This document shows positions 14,399-14,902 of a stretch of DNA of 14,902 bases, piece after piece. Location of the stretch: NCBI GenBank assembly GCA_010027295.1, contig RGVM01000014.1:1-14902 (forward strand), read 5' to 3'. The notes beneath the pieces were generated by a model, which searched no databases, was not told the origin of the DNA, and worked only from the letters and a program-made list of their open reading frames with translations. A program made the position numbers and the translations under genes. The stretch is from Chitinophagia bacterium. GTDB lineage: Bacteria > Bacteroidota > Bacteroidia > Chitinophagales > Chitinophagaceae. Within the stretch, counting starts at the first letter, position 1. Every line of letters begins with the position of its first letter.

Positions 14399-14902
14399 TC
14401 AGTAACGGAGGGCGCGCATGCGGCGCTTAAGTGTCATATCGGACAGCTGGGTAGAACCGGCAACATTCGATTCACCATGGATTTCTGCAAAACCTAGCAT
14501 ACCGAGTGTCGATACGAGCACAATCAGGGCCGGGTCCGTGACGCGCCTTTCCAGTCCGAAGGGAGAGAACACGATGTCCCATGCGAACCAGGAGATGGCG
14601 AACAGGCAGAAGAGGCGGTAGGGAATATCGGGACTGCGAAGGATCCGGAAGAAAGCGGTACCGGCCATGTAGAGCACCAGGAGCCAGAATATGCCTCCTG
14701 CCACGCCGGCCTCGGCCCATGAGCCAAGGATGTGTGAGTGCGTGGGAATCGTGCCAAGGTCGAGCAGGAACTGTGCGTCAAATGAGTCGGGATCCATGCC
14801 GTTGATCTGGATGTATTTCTTCACGAACGTCAGGTTCCGGGCCCATGAGCCGTAGCCCAGCAGGGGGGATTCGATGATGGCGGGGATGGCGATGGTGTAC
14901 TC
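14399..14902 (-). CDS. O-antigen ligase / polymerase family protein (Wzy/WaaL-like), C-terminal part
   Basis: Multi-spanning inner-membrane enzyme that polymerises repeat units or transfers them to an acceptor. Only the last 167 residues are present; the gene enters from the right. The fragment contains ESPLLGYGSWARN (11-23) and IPTHSHILGSWAEAGVAGG (52-70), the large periplasmic loop with the catalytic-type His of the Wzy/WaaL family. Helices follow at about 71-87, 96-115 and 124-140, and then a cytoplasmic tail. It ends at TGA 14401-14399, 7 bases before the start of the frameshifted glycosyltransferase. Whether it is a polymerase or a ligase cannot be decided from this part. Confidence 0.87.
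   Translation of the reverse strand, partial: EYTIAIPAIIESPLLGYGSWARNLTFVKKYIQINGMDPDSFDAQFLLDLGTIPTHSHILGSWAEAGVAGGIFWLLVLYMAGTAFFRILRSPDIPYRLFCLFAISWFAWDIVFSPFGLERRVTDPALIVLVSTLGMLGFAEIHGESNVAGSTQLSDMTLKRRMRALRY

Overview
The window looks like chromosomal DNA from a fairly GC-rich member of the Bacteroidota, probably order Bacteroidales. The evidence is a DUF6089-type outer-membrane barrel, Bacteroides-style promoter elements (TAnnTTTG) in front of two minus-strand units, little sign of Shine-Dalgarno sequences, and a tRNA gene without an encoded CCA. Almost everything is on the minus strand, so read it from right to left.

Region A (about 4565-14902) is most of an exopolysaccharide or O-antigen biosynthesis cluster. 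In transcription order it holds an O-antigen polymerase/ligase (3' part only), a family 4 glycosyltransferase broken by a frameshift, two intact family 4 glycosyltransferases, a WcaF-like hexapeptide acetyltransferase and a family 2 glycosyltransferase. These are tightly packed, with ATGA or longer overlaps, and end in a strong intrinsic terminator at about 9504-9526. A second unit follows: a WcaI-like glycosyltransferase, a 226-base gap, a polyprenyl-phosphate glycosylphosphotransferase that would start the repeat unit on the lipid carrier, a DUF6089 barrel coupled to it by a TGATG stop/start overlap, and a zinc-ribbon SAM methyltransferase.

Region B (about 2680-4521) holds a predicted lipoprotein that joins a seven-bladed lactonase-type beta-propeller to a complete RidA-type domain, then a free-standing tRNA-Val(UAC) gene with its own promoter and terminator.

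Region C (1-2580) holds one plus-strand gene for a small two-helix membrane protein. Divergent from it is a tripartite efflux operon: a small secreted protein of unknown function, a lipoprotein membrane-fusion adaptor, and the N-terminus of an RND permease. The leader of that operon carries an intrinsic terminator with a competing hairpin and two adjacent palindromes, so attenuation or repressor control is plausible.

The best leads are the lactonase-RidA fusion, the terminator/antiterminator-like leader of the efflux operon, the glycosyltransferase frameshift, and the barrel coupled to the initiating glycosylphosphotransferase. I see no insertion sequence, integrase, CRISPR array, phage gene or clearly new multi-gene system. 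No stretch longer than 300 bases lacks a gene.
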